A stretch of 64,000 nucleotides of DNA from Nonomuraea cavernae (GTDB taxonomy: Bacteria > Actinomycetota > Actinomycetes > Streptosporangiales > Streptosporangiaceae), in contig NZ_BMNH01000012.1 of assembly GCF_014646355.1 (NCBI RefSeq), positions 124,001 through 188,000 of the forward strand, given 5' to 3'. Of this stretch, positions 32,702 to 41,051 are shown piece by piece. The notes beneath the pieces were generated by a model, which saw only the letters and a list, made by a program, of their open reading frames with translations, made no database searches and was not told the origin of the DNA. Position numbers and translations under genes: made by a program. Position 1 is the stretch's first letter. Each line of letters starts with the position of its first letter.

Positions 32702-32905
32702 GGCACGGCTGGTCAGCGGCCGGTGGACCCGTCGATCAGGTTCGTGCTCGGCGAGCGGGAGTTCCGGCTCGGCGTCGGCGAGGCCGCGGAGTTCGACACC
32801 CGCGTGCCGCACTGGATCGGCAGCGCCGACGACCAGCCGGCCGAGTTGCTCACCCTGTTCGGCGCGCAGGGAGAGCGGGCCCATCTGGCACCGTCCGGGC
32901 ACTGA
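32702..32905 (+). pseudogene. Cupin-domain remnant
   Basis: A short frame after the SDR encodes IRFVLGEREFRLGVGEAAEFDTRVPHWIGSADDQPAELLTLFG. This looks like the last two-thirds of a cupin barrel as found at the C-terminus of HTH-cupin regulators (the usual pattern is L-G-x-G-D-x-x-x-F-D-x-x-x-P-H). The N-terminal HTH part and the first cupin strands are missing and there is no clear ribosome site. It appears to be a decayed regulator gene; a functional mini-protein is less likely. Confidence 0.5.
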
Positions 32906-32942
32906 CCGTCGCAGGACGTGAATTCAGCACACGCGCCATCAC

Positions 32943-33130
32943 TCACGGCCCGATCTGGGTGAGCAGGACGATGAGCTGGAGCAGGCCGTAGGCGGCCGTC
33001 ATCGTCTCGGTGTCGAACGCCACGGTGCGCCCGTTCTTCCGGACCACGCCGGGAACGAGGGCGGCGAGCTCCGCCGAGCGCGGCTGGTGCAGGTCGACCT
33101 CGACGTGGAGGATCGCGTTCGTTCGACCCT
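32943..33130 (-). pseudogene. Unidentified C-terminal coding remnant
   Basis: Downstream of the second hsaA-like gene the minus strand has an open frame ending ...LVPGVVRKNGRTVAFDTETMTAAYGLLQLIVLLTQIGP with coding-like composition. There is no start codon with a ribosome site, and upstream the same frame is only the shadow of the monooxygenase gene. I do not recognise the family. It may be the tail of a displaced or deleted gene. Confidence 0.35.
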
Positions 33131-33139
33131 CATGCCGAC

Positions 33140-34324
33140 TCAGATCATCGAGCGCATCGGCCCCTGCGGCGGCTCGATGTCCAGCTCGGTCAGCGCGGAG
33201 ACGTGGAAGACCGAGCCCGGCACGTGGATCGCGTGGGTGAGGCCCACGTGCGCGTCGCGCCAGAAGCGCTGGATCGGGTTGTCCACGCGCATGGCGTTGC
33301 CGCCGGAGCGCGCCACGATCTCGTCCACCGCGCGGACCGCCCGCCAGACCGCCTGGACCTGGGTGCGGCGGCCCACGGCCCGCTCGCCGAAGGTGACCTC
33401 GCGGCCGGTGGCCACGACGTCGTACATGCGCGAGACGTTGTCGAGCAGCGCCGAGCGCGCCGCCGCGATGTCCGCCGCCGCCTCGCTGATCGCGTAGAGC
33501 ACGTACGGATCGTCCTTGATCTTGGTGCCGGTGATCTGCACCCGGCCCTTCTGGTACGCCAGGTGGTGCGCGAGCGCGCCCTCGGCGATGCCGATCACCG
33601 AGGCGCTGATGCCGAGCGGGAACGCGGCGGAGAACGGCAGGTGGTAGGTCGGGTTGACGAGCCCGGCCTCCCTGGCGGCGGTGCCGTCCACCACCTTCGA
33701 GAACGGGATCACCCGGTAGTCGGGGACGAACGCGTCCTTGACGATGATGTCCTTGCTGCCAGTGCCGCGCAGGCCGACCACGTCCCAGGAGTCGTCGACG
33801 ATCTCGTAGTCGGAGCGCGGCAGGATCAGGTGCAGCGAGGTCGGGGGCTTGGCCATGTTGCCGTCGGCGTCGCCGAGCATGCCGCCGAGGAAGATCCAGT
33901 CGCAGTGGTCGGTGCCGGAGGAGAACTGCCAGCGGCCGTTGAAGACGTATCCGCCGTCGACCGGCCGGGCGATGCCCATCGGCGCGTACGGGGAGGCGAT
34001 CCAGGTGTCCTGGTTCTCGCCCCAGATCTCCTGCTGCACCCTGGGGTCGGCGAACGCCATCTCCCAGGGGTGCACGCCGACCACGCCGGTGACCCAGCCG
34101 GTCGAGCCGTCCAGGCCGGCGATCTTCATGACGGTCTCGGCGAACTCGCGCGGGTGCAGTTCGAGGCCGCCGTGCCCGGACGGCTGGAGCATCCGGATGG
34201 CGCCCGATTCGCGCAGCACCTTGGCCGCCTGGTCGTCCAGTCTGCCCAGTGCCTCGTTCGCGGGGCCGAGCGCGCTGATCTCCTCGGCCCGCTGGGTGAC
34301 CGCTTCGAGTACCGGATTGGCCAT
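33140..34324 (-). CDS. Second HsaA-like flavin-dependent monooxygenase
   Basis: This 394-residue protein starts at ATG 34324 (MANPVLEAVTQRAEEIS), 8 bp after the hsaF stop. It shares with HsaA the segments GLDGSTGWVTGVVGVHPWEMAF, SPYAPMG, WDVVGLRGTGSKDIIV and IQRFWRDAHVGLTHAIH. The active-site region reads SSGTDHCDW where HsaA has SSGCDHASW, so substrate specificity may differ. It is the last gene of the hsaE-hsaG-hsaF operon. It may hydroxylate an alternative ring-A phenol or a differently substituted seco-steroid. Confidence 0.85.
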   Translation of the reverse strand: MANPVLEAVTQRAEEISALGPANEALGRLDDQAAKVLRESGAIRMLQPSGHGGLELHPREFAETVMKIAGLDGSTGWVTGVVGVHPWEMAFADPRVQQEIWGENQDTWIASPYAPMGIARPVDGGYVFNGRWQFSSGTDHCDWIFLGGMLGDADGNMAKPPTSLHLILPRSDYEIVDDSWDVVGLRGTGSKDIIVKDAFVPDYRVIPFSKVVDGTAAREAGLVNPTYHLPFSAAFPLGISASVIGIAEGALAHHLAYQKGRVQITGTKIKDDPYVLYAISEAAADIAAARSALLDNVSRMYDVVATGREVTFGERAVGRRTQVQAVWRAVRAVDEIVARSGGNAMRVDNPIQRFWRDAHVGLTHAIHVPGSVFHVSALTELDIEPPQGPMRSMI

Positions 34325-34332
34325 GGCTTCTC

Positions 34333-35355
34333 TCACTTCTTCGCCGCGAGGGCGACTGCGATTTCGATGAGCTGGTCTTCCTGACCGCCGACGAGGTTGC
34401 GGCGCCCGGCCTCGATGAGGATCTCGGCTCCGGACACGCCGTACTTGGCGGCCTGGCGGTCGGCGTGCTTGAGGAAACTGGAGTAGACACCGGCGTAGCC
34501 CATGGTGAGCGTCAGCCGGTCGAGCTGGCACTCGCCGTCCATGATCGGGCGTACGACGTCCTCGGCGGCATCGATGATCTTGAGGGTGTCGATGCCGGTG
34601 CGGATGCCGAGCCGCTCGGTGACGGCGGCGAACGCCTCGACGGGCGTGTTGCCCGCGCCCGCGCCGAACCGGCGGGTCGAGCCGTCGATCTGCAGGGCCC
34701 CCGCACGCACGGCGATGACCGAGTTGGCGACGCCGAGGCCGAGATTCTCGTGCCCGTGGAAGCCCACCTGCGCGTCGGACCCGAGCTCGGACACCAGGGC
34801 GGCGATCCGGTCGCCGGTCTGCTCCATGATCAGCGCGCCGGCCGAGTCGACGACGTACACGCACTGGCAGCCCGCGTCGGCCATGATCCGGGCCTGCTTG
34901 GCGAGCACCTCCGGCGGCTGGCTGTGCGCCATCATCAGGAACCCGACCGTCTCCAGCCCCAGCTCCCTGGCCAGGCCGAAGTGCTGGACCGAGATGTCGG
35001 CCTCGGTGCAGTGGGTGGCGATCCGGCAGATGCTCGCGCCGTTGTCGGCCGCCTCGCGGATGTCGTCCTGGATGCCGAGGCCGGGCAGCATCAGGAACGC
35101 GATCCTGGCCCGCTTCGCGGTCGCCACCGCGGCCTTGATCAGCTCCTGCTCGGGGGTGTGGCTGAAGCCGTAGTTGAACGACGAGCCGCCCAGGCCGTCG
35201 CCGTGCGTGACCTCGATGACCGGCACGCCCGCCTCGTCGAGCGCGGCCACGATGGAGCGCACGTGCTCGACCGTGAACTGGTGCTGCTTGGCGTGGGAGC
35301 CGTCGCGCAGCGACGAGTCGGTGACCCGGATGTCCAGGTCGGCGCTGTAAGGCAT
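34333..35355 (-). CDS. hsaF: 4-hydroxy-2-oxovalerate/oxohexanoate aldolase
   Basis: This 340-residue DmpG-type aldolase starts at ATG 35355 after GGGAGATCATCC. The metal/substrate motif TDSSLRDGSHAKQHQF, the VTHGDGLGGSSFNYG segment and FHGHENLGLGVANS are characteristic. It cleaves 4-hydroxy-2-oxohexanoate to pyruvate and propionaldehyde, channelled to HsaG. It lies 16 bp after hsaG, the classical aldolase-dehydrogenase pair. Confidence 0.95.
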   Translation of the reverse strand: MPYSADLDIRVTDSSLRDGSHAKQHQFTVEHVRSIVAALDEAGVPVIEVTHGDGLGGSSFNYGFSHTPEQELIKAAVATAKRARIAFLMLPGLGIQDDIREAADNGASICRIATHCTEADISVQHFGLARELGLETVGFLMMAHSQPPEVLAKQARIMADAGCQCVYVVDSAGALIMEQTGDRIAALVSELGSDAQVGFHGHENLGLGVANSVIAVRAGALQIDGSTRRFGAGAGNTPVEAFAAVTERLGIRTGIDTLKIIDAAEDVVRPIMDGECQLDRLTLTMGYAGVYSSFLKHADRQAAKYGVSGAEILIEAGRRNLVGGQEDQLIEIAVALAAKK

Positions 35356-35371
35356 GGATGATCTCCCTGTG

Positions 35372-36274
35372 CTAGGAGCGCTCGGCGAGGAGCCGCTGCG
35401 CGAAGCCCTCACCGACCTTGGTGGCGGCTGCGGTCATGATGTCGAGGTTGCCGGAGTACGGCGGCAGGTAGTCGCCCGCGCCCTCGACCTCGACGAACAC
35501 GGCGACCCGGGCGAGCCTGCCGCTCACCGGCGTGGGGTCGTCGAACTGCGGCTCGGCACGCAGCCGATAGCCGGGCACGTACGACGCCACGGCGGCCACC
35601 ATCTCCTTGATCGAGGAGGCGACGGCCTCGCGGTCGGCGTCCTCGGGGGTCGAGCAGAAGATCGTGTCCTGCATGAGCATCGGCGGCTCGGCCGGGTTCA
35701 GGATGATGATCGCCTTGCCCTTGGCGGCGCCGCCGATCGTCTCGATGCCCCGGCCGGTGGTGCGGGTGAACTCGTCGATGTTGGCCCGCGTGCCGGGCCC
35801 GGCCGACGGCGAGGCGACACTGGCCACGATCTCGGCGTAGGCCACCTCGGTGATCCGCGAGACGGCGTGCACGATGGGGATCGTCGCCTGCCCGCCGCAG
35901 GTGATCAGGCTGACGTTGGGCGCGTCGAGGTGCGCCCCGAGGTTCACGGCGGGCACCACGGCCGGGCCGAGCGCGGCCGGGGTGAGGTCGACCGCCTGGA
36001 TGCCGAGGGCCGCGTACTTCGGCGCGTTCTCCTTGTGCACGTACGCCGAGGTGGCCTCGAAGACGAGGTCGGGCCGCTCGTCCTGGGCGAGCAGCCAGCC
36101 GGCTCCCTCGGCGGAGGCGGTCAGGCCCTCGGCCCCGGCGCGCTTGAGCCCGGGGCTGTCGGGCTCGACGCCGATCATCCAGCGCGGCTCGATCAGCTCG
36201 GAGCGCAGCAGCTTGTACATCAGGTCGGTCCCGATGTTGCCAGAGCCGACGATCGCGGCGGTCGCCTTGGTCAC
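35372..36274 (-). CDS. hsaG: Acylating propionaldehyde/acetaldehyde dehydrogenase
   Basis: This 300-residue DmpF-type enzyme starts at GTG 36274 after GAGGTTGGGAC. The NAD motif is AAIVGSGNIGTDLMYKLL and the catalytic Cys is residue 126 in SLITCGGQAT. It converts propionaldehyde from HsaF to propionyl-CoA with NAD and CoA, within a tunnel-linked complex with the aldolase. Short tandem repeats separate it from hsaE. Confidence 0.95.
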   Translation of the reverse strand: MTKATAAIVGSGNIGTDLMYKLLRSELIEPRWMIGVEPDSPGLKRAGAEGLTASAEGAGWLLAQDERPDLVFEATSAYVHKENAPKYAALGIQAVDLTPAALGPAVVPAVNLGAHLDAPNVSLITCGGQATIPIVHAVSRITEVAYAEIVASVASPSAGPGTRANIDEFTRTTGRGIETIGGAAKGKAIIILNPAEPPMLMQDTIFCSTPEDADREAVASSIKEMVAAVASYVPGYRLRAEPQFDDPTPVSGRLARVAVFVEVEGAGDYLPPYSGNLDIMTAAATKVGEGFAQRLLAERS

Positions 36275-36306
36275 AGTCCCAACCTCATTTCGTCTGACTC
36301 AGCCAA

Positions 36307-36346
36307 ACTCGTGCGTACTCGTGCGTACTCGTGCGAACTCATGTGA
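36307..36346. repeat. 10-bp tandem repeat between hsaE and hsaG
   Basis: Two perfect copies of ACTCGTGCGT (36307-36326) are followed by ACTCGTGCGA and a degenerate ACTCATGTGA. The array overlaps the last codons and stop of hsaE. Confidence 0.85.
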
Positions 36347-37124
36347 ATCGAGCGGTCACGGAGCCGAGCCCGGCGAACTCGGCGCGGAAGGCGTCGCCAG
36401 GGCGCACGTCGATCGCCCTGGTGCAGGAGCCGGGCAGGATGACGTGCCCCGCTTCGAGCTTCACCCCGAACGAGGCGACCTTCCTGGCCAGCCAGGCCAC
36501 GGCGGTGGTCGGGTTCCCCAGGACGGCGCTGGTGTTGCCCCGGGCGACCTCCTGGCCGTCCTGGTAGAGCACCGCCTCCACGTCGGCCGGGTCCAGCTCG
36601 GCCGGGCTCACCCGGGCGGCGCCGAGCAGCACGCCGGCCGAGGACGCGTTGTCGGCGATCGTGTCGGCCAGGCCGATCTTCCAGTCGCGGATCCGGCTGT
36701 CGATCAGCTCGATGCTCGGCACCACGTACTCGGTCGCGGCCAGCACGTCCGCCTCGGTGCACCCCTCGCCGGGCAGGCTCGCGCCGAGCACGTAGCCGAT
36801 CTCGACCTCGATCCGCGGGTAGCAGTAGCGATCCACCTGGATCGGCACGTCCTCCGACAGCGCCATGTCGTCGAGCAGGTGCCCGTAGTCGGGCTCGTCG
36901 ACGCCCATCATCTGCTGCATCACCAGGGAGGACAGCCCCACCTTGTGCCCGAGGACCCGGGCGCCGGCGGCGAGCCGCCCACGGATGCCGGCGAGCTGGA
37001 TCTCGTACGCGTCCACCACGTCGATGTCCGGGAAGGACTCGGTCAGCGGCCCGATCGGGGCCCGGTCCCGTTCGGCCACCCGCAGCCGCTCGGCCGCGGC
37101 GGCCCGCTGCGCCTCTTCCAGCAT
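36339..37124 (-). CDS. hsaE: 2-hydroxypenta/hexa-2,4-dienoate hydratase
   Basis: This is a 261-residue MhpD/HsaE-type hydratase. The start is placed at ATG 37124 (MLEEAQRAAAAERL) because GGAGGACTGG lies directly upstream and 261 residues is the HsaE length; a further in-frame ATG at 37169 has no good ribosome site. The segments ARVLGHKVGLSS, YCYPRIEVEIGYVLG and VVPSIELIDSRIRDWKI are typical. It hydrates the 2-hydroxydienoate released by HsaD to the 4-hydroxy-2-oxo acid used by HsaF. It leads the hsaE-hsaG-hsaF-hsaA2 operon. Confidence 0.93.
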   Translation of the reverse strand: MLEEAQRAAAAERLRVAERDRAPIGPLTESFPDIDVVDAYEIQLAGIRGRLAAGARVLGHKVGLSSLVMQQMMGVDEPDYGHLLDDMALSEDVPIQVDRYCYPRIEVEIGYVLGASLPGEGCTEADVLAATEYVVPSIELIDSRIRDWKIGLADTIADNASSAGVLLGAARVSPAELDPADVEAVLYQDGQEVARGNTSAVLGNPTTAVAWLARKVASFGVKLEAGHVILPGSCTRAIDVRPGDAFRAEFAGLGSVTARFT

Positions 37125-37191
37125 CCAGTCCTCCGCAGATGTCGACGTCGGGGTAAGGGTTCCAGTCATGGCCGCCACGCCGGTGCGCGCT

Positions 37192-37206
37192 TCCCGCTCA
37201 GTGGGA
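37192..37206. promoter_or_regulatory. Regulon palindrome S11 (TCCCGCTCAGTGGGA)
   Basis: It faces hsaE. A weak -10 ACCCTT (37160-37155, minus strand) starts 31 bp beyond it, and the chosen ATG is 68 bp away. The site lies between the stop of kshB (37229) and hsaE. Confidence 0.8.
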
Positions 37207-37228
37207 GCCGCCGGTGGCGCGGGCGGGT

Positions 37229-38257
37229 TCAGCCGTCGTAGGTGACCTTGACGTGTTCGCTGACCGGGATCGCCTGGCAGGACAGGATCAGCCCGTCGGC
37301 CAGGTCGCGCTCGTCCAGCACCGTGTTGTGCTCCAGCGTGACCTCCCCTTCCAGCAGCACGCAGGCGCACGCGCTGCACGACCCCTCGCGGCACGAGTAC
37401 GGCGCGTCCAGGCCGGCGGCCAGCAGCACGTCGAGCAGCTTGGCGCCGGCCGGCCACGCCACCGTCGTCGTCCGGCCGTCCAGCTCGACCTCGGCCGTGC
37501 CGCCGGGGGCCGCCTCGTCGATCACCACGCCGGACTCGGCGAACGGGTCGCCCGCCAGCGACTCGAACCGCTCGACGTGGACCCGGGGCGCGCCCATCCC
37601 GGCGAGGATCGCCGTGACGACGTCCATGAACGGCTCCGGCCCGCACACGAACGCCTCCCGGCCCGCGTACGGCCTGGCCAGCGCGGCCAGTCCGGCCGCG
37701 GTCGGCAGGCCCTGCACCGACTCCAGCCAGTGCACGACCGTCAGCCGCTCGCCGTGCTCGGCGGCCAGCGCGACCAGTTCGTCACGGAAGATGACCGACC
37801 GCTCGTCCCGGTTGGCGTAGACCAGGGTGACGGCGCCCGTCCCGCCGCGCAGGCACGACTTGAGGATCGACATCACCGGGGTGATGCCGCTGCCGCCCGC
37901 GAAGAGCAGCAGGTCGTCGTCGAGCGAGGACGGGGTGAACGTGCCCGAGGGCCGCAGCACCTCCAGCACGTCACCCTCGGTGACGTTGTCGCAGATCCAG
38001 TTGGATCCGTAGCCGTCCCGGGTGCGTTTGACGGTCACCTTGAGCCTGTCGTCGCAGACGGGCGAGCTGCTGAGCGAGTAGCAGCGCGCCGCGCCCTCCG
38101 GCCGGCTGGTCGGCACCCGTACGGTGAGGAACTGGCCGGGCCGGTAGCCGAGCCGGGAGTCGTCGCCGTCGGCGGGCTCCAGCACGAGCGAGTGGGCGTC
38201 CGGTGTCTCGCGGATCACCTCGACGACTCGGACCTTGAGCGATGCCGGTTGCGTCAT
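37229..38257 (-). CDS. kshB: 3-ketosteroid 9-alpha-hydroxylase reductase
   Basis: This 342-residue reductase starts at ATG 38257 after GGAGACGGCC. In order it has an FAD domain (RCYSLSSSPVC), an NAD domain (LLFAGGSGITPVMSIL, VCGPEPFMDVV) and a C-terminal plant-type 2Fe-2S ferredoxin domain (CREGSCSACACVLLEG...CQA). This architecture is that of KshB, which passes electrons from NADH to the KshA Rieske centre. It is co-transcribed with hsaD and kstD. Confidence 0.92.
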   Translation of the reverse strand: MTQPASLKVRVVEVIRETPDAHSLVLEPADGDDSRLGYRPGQFLTVRVPTSRPEGAARCYSLSSSPVCDDRLKVTVKRTRDGYGSNWICDNVTEGDVLEVLRPSGTFTPSSLDDDLLLFAGGSGITPVMSILKSCLRGGTGAVTLVYANRDERSVIFRDELVALAAEHGERLTVVHWLESVQGLPTAAGLAALARPYAGREAFVCGPEPFMDVVTAILAGMGAPRVHVERFESLAGDPFAESGVVIDEAAPGGTAEVELDGRTTTVAWPAGAKLLDVLLAAGLDAPYSCREGSCSACACVLLEGEVTLEHNTVLDERDLADGLILSCQAIPVSEHVKVTYDG

Positions 38258-38277
38258 GGCCGTCTCCGTCCCCGCCG

Positions 38278-39963
38278 TCACGCCGAGTGGGGCAGCGTGA
38301 CCTGCCCGCCCGAGCGCGCTCTGGAGGCGGCGTGCCGCGCGGCGATGTACCCGAAGACGATCGACGGGCCGATCGTGGCGCCGGGTCCGGCGTACTCGTT
38401 GCCCATGACCGACGCCGAGGTGTTGCCCGTGGCGTAGAGGCCGTCGATCACCGAGCCGTCGCCGCGCAGCACCCGGCTGTGCTCGTCGCACACCAGGCCG
38501 CCCTTGGTGCCGAGGTCGCCGACCTCGATCCGGAACGCGTAGAAGGGGGCCCTGTCGATGACGTCGAGGTTCGGGTTGGGCAGGGTCGGGTCGCCGTAGT
38601 AGCGGTCGTAGGCGCTGTCGCCGCGGCCGAAGTCGTCGTCCCGGCCGGCCTCGGCGAACCGGTTGAACCGGGCCACGGTCCCGGCCAGCGCCTCGGCCGG
38701 GACGCCGATCTTCCCGGCCAGCTCGCCGAGCGTGGTGGCGGTGAACGCGATGCCCTGGTCGTAGAACTCCTTGGGGATCGGCATCCCGGGCAGGATCTGC
38801 GCGAACGGGTAGCGGGCGCGGGCCTTGGCGTCCATCACGAACCAGGCCGGTACGTGCCCGCCCGCGAGCTGGTCGTGCACGAAGTTCACGTACGGGGACG
38901 ACTCGTTGGTGAACCGGGTGCCCTGGGCCGACACGATGATCGACGGCGGGATGCACCGCTCCGACACCAGCGGGATGGTCGCCCCGGCGGGGTGCCGCAC
39001 GGCGGGCATCCACCAGGCGTCGTCCATCAGGTCGAGCGCGGCGCCGAGCCGCTCGCCGGCCAGGATGCCGTCGCCGGTGTTCTCCCGGGCGCCCATGCCG
39101 AAGTCGGCCTGTCCGCCCTCGGGCAGGTACCTCGCCCGCAGCTCCCGGTTGTGGTCGAAGCCGCCGGTCGCCAGCAGCACGCCGAGCCGGCCGCGGATCC
39201 GCACGGGCTGGCCGTCGCGCTCGGCGACGATGCCGGTGACGGCGCCGTCGTCGCCGGTGACGAGGTCCTTCATGGGGGTCTTCAGCCAGAGCGGGACGTC
39301 CGCGTCCTTGAGCGCCATCCGCAGCCGGGCGACGAGCGCCCGCCCGCCGGTGGCCATGTGCCGGCGGCGGACCACGTTCGAGGAGACCCGCCAGGCGGCG
39401 ACGACGGAGGCCCACCGGCCGCGCCAGGTGCGCTTGACCATGGCCAGGTCGTGGTAGTCCTTGCCGGTGATCCACAGGCCCAGCGGGCCCTTCATGCTGT
39501 TGGGCCGCTGGTACCTCTCGTCCTCGCCGAGCTTGCGGGTGTCGAACGGCACCGCCTCGATCGACCGCCCGAGCGGCCGGCCGCCGTCGAGCTCGGGGTG
39601 GTAGTCGGCGTAGCCCTTGGTCCAGAAGAAGCGCATCCACCTGCTCGTGCCGAGCAGCTCCATCGCGGCCGGGCCGTGGTCGACGTACGCGTCGAGCCGG
39701 GCCGCCGGGACCCGGCCGCCGGTCAGCAGGTCGAGGTAGCGGCGGATCGACTCTCGGCTGTCGTCGTGCCCCCTGGCCCGCAGGGTGGGGTTGTTCGGGA
39801 TCCAGACGCCGCCGCCGGAGATCGCGGTGCTGCCGCCGTACTTCGAGCCCTTCTCGACCACCACCACCGACAGTCCGCTGTCGCGCGCCGTCAGCGCGGC
39901 GGTCATGCCACCGCCGCCGCTCCCGACGACGACGAGGTCGAACTCGTGGTCCCAGCCGGTCAC
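38278..39963 (-). CDS. kstD: 3-ketosteroid delta-1-dehydrogenase
   Basis: This 561-residue flavoprotein starts at GTG 39963, overlapping the hsaD stop (GTGA). The FAD motif is LVVVGSGGGGMTAALTARDSGLSVVVVEK and GGSTAISGGGVWIPNN follows. The C-terminal VGDLGTKGGLVCDEHSRVLR and YAGPGATIGPSIVFGY conserve the active-site Tyr and Gly of KstD. It introduces the C1-C2 double bond which, with 9-alpha-hydroxylation, triggers ring-B opening. Length and context make this the best kstD candidate of the three homologues. Confidence 0.92.
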   Translation of the reverse strand: MTGWDHEFDLVVVGSGGGGMTAALTARDSGLSVVVVEKGSKYGGSTAISGGGVWIPNNPTLRARGHDDSRESIRRYLDLLTGGRVPAARLDAYVDHGPAAMELLGTSRWMRFFWTKGYADYHPELDGGRPLGRSIEAVPFDTRKLGEDERYQRPNSMKGPLGLWITGKDYHDLAMVKRTWRGRWASVVAAWRVSSNVVRRRHMATGGRALVARLRMALKDADVPLWLKTPMKDLVTGDDGAVTGIVAERDGQPVRIRGRLGVLLATGGFDHNRELRARYLPEGGQADFGMGARENTGDGILAGERLGAALDLMDDAWWMPAVRHPAGATIPLVSERCIPPSIIVSAQGTRFTNESSPYVNFVHDQLAGGHVPAWFVMDAKARARYPFAQILPGMPIPKEFYDQGIAFTATTLGELAGKIGVPAEALAGTVARFNRFAEAGRDDDFGRGDSAYDRYYGDPTLPNPNLDVIDRAPFYAFRIEVGDLGTKGGLVCDEHSRVLRGDGSVIDGLYATGNTSASVMGNEYAGPGATIGPSIVFGYIAARHAASRARSGGQVTLPHSA

Positions 39964-40832
39964 CGGCCATCCTTCCTGGTCAGGAAGGCCAGCACGGCGC
40001 TCTCCCAGGCGGCCTTCTGCTCGATCATCACCCAGTGGCCGCAGTCGGGGAAGACGTGCAGCTCGGCGTCGGGGATGGTGCGCATCGGGACGAGGGCCAT
40101 GTCGAGCGGGCTGACCCGGTCGTCGCGGCCCCACGTGATCAGCGTCCTGGCCTTCAGCTTGTGCAGCATCGCCCAGTACGGCGGCGCGTCGGAGGCGGCC
40201 GCGTGGGCCCGCTGGGCGGCGAACGCGGCCCTGCCGTACATCCGGCGGGCGGCGGCCAGCGTGGCCGGGTCGGTGGCCTGGGCCCAGCGCTCCTCGATGA
40301 GCTCCTCGGTGACGAGGGCCGGGTCGTACACCATGGAGTGGAGCCACTGGATCAGCGCCTGCCGGGTGGGGTTCTCGGTGAACTCCATGAGCAGGTTGAT
40401 GCCTTCGCCGGGGCCCGGGCTGAACAGGTTGCGGCCGATGCCCCCGATGGTGACGAGCCGGCGCACCCGGTCGGGGTTGGCGATGGCCACCTGGGCGGCC
40501 ACGATGCCGCCCATGGAGTTGCCGATCACATCCACCTGCTGGAGGCCGAGCCCGTCGAGGAAGCGGATCACCGCGCCGCCCGCCGCGACCATGGGGTGCC
40601 GGTCGGTCGGGTCGCTGACCCCGAACCCGGGGAACTCCAGGACCAGGCAGCGGAACCGCTCGGACAGGGTGGCCAGGTTGTCGCGGTAGTTGCGCCAGCC
40701 CGTGACGCCGGGGCCCGAACCGTGCAGGAGCAGCAGCGGCGGGCCCTGGCCTGCCTCGTGGTAGCGCAGCACCCCCTCCTCGGTGGCGAGCTCGCGCAGG
40801 GTCGACTCGTGGGTCAGCTCCGTGGTCATCAT
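39960..40832 (-). CDS. hsaD: 4,9-DSHA meta-cleavage-product hydrolase
   Basis: This 290-residue alpha/beta-hydrolase starts at ATG 40832 (an adjacent ATG at 40829 is possible). The oxyanion loop is LLLHGSGPGVTGWRNY, the nucleophile is Ser106 in GNSMGG, the acid is Asp238 in WGRDDRV and the base is His266 in CGHWVMIE. HsaD hydrolyses the HsaC ring-cleavage product to 2-hydroxyhexa-2,4-dienoate and the C/D-ring propionate (DOHNAA). It leads the hsaD-kstD-kshB operon. Confidence 0.94.
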   Translation of the reverse strand: MMTTELTHESTLRELATEEGVLRYHEAGQGPPLLLLHGSGPGVTGWRNYRDNLATLSERFRCLVLEFPGFGVSDPTDRHPMVAAGGAVIRFLDGLGLQQVDVIGNSMGGIVAAQVAIANPDRVRRLVTIGGIGRNLFSPGPGEGINLLMEFTENPTRQALIQWLHSMVYDPALVTEELIEERWAQATDPATLAAARRMYGRAAFAAQRAHAAASDAPPYWAMLHKLKARTLITWGRDDRVSPLDMALVPMRTIPDAELHVFPDCGHWVMIEQKAAWESAVLAFLTRKDGR

Positions 40833-40891
40833 CCGTCCATAGGTAGGCTTCGTCGAAGGTAATCGGACAGAACGGGCGAGCCCTGAGATCA

Positions 40892-40906
40892 TCCCAATCA
40901 GCGAGA
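40892..40906. promoter_or_regulatory. Regulon palindrome S12 (TCCCAATCAGCGAGA)
   Basis: It faces hsaD. The minus-strand -10 candidate TACCTT (40861-40856) starts 30 bp beyond the site. Confidence 0.75.
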
Positions 40907-40961
40907 CCGGGACCGGAACGCCGGGCGACGAGAGTCGGGGGCCTGCCGGAGCGGAAAGCCC

Positions 40962-40976
40962 TTCCACTCATCGGGA
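40962..40976. promoter_or_regulatory. Regulon palindrome S13 (TTCCACTCATCGGGA)
   Basis: It faces hsaB. TACGTT (41008-41013), identical to the kshA -10, starts 31 bp downstream and the ATG lies 75 bp downstream. Confidence 0.75.
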
Positions 40977-41051
40977 TCCCGCCGTCTGGGCGCCGTACGG
41001 GCTTTTGTACGTTCGTCATCCGAGCCACCCCCCGGTACGCGAGGTGAATTG

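Noticed and set aside
37125..37169. ATG 37169 as start of hsaE
   Set aside because: It lacks a ribosome site, whereas ATG 37124 has GGAGGACTGG and gives the usual 261-residue length.
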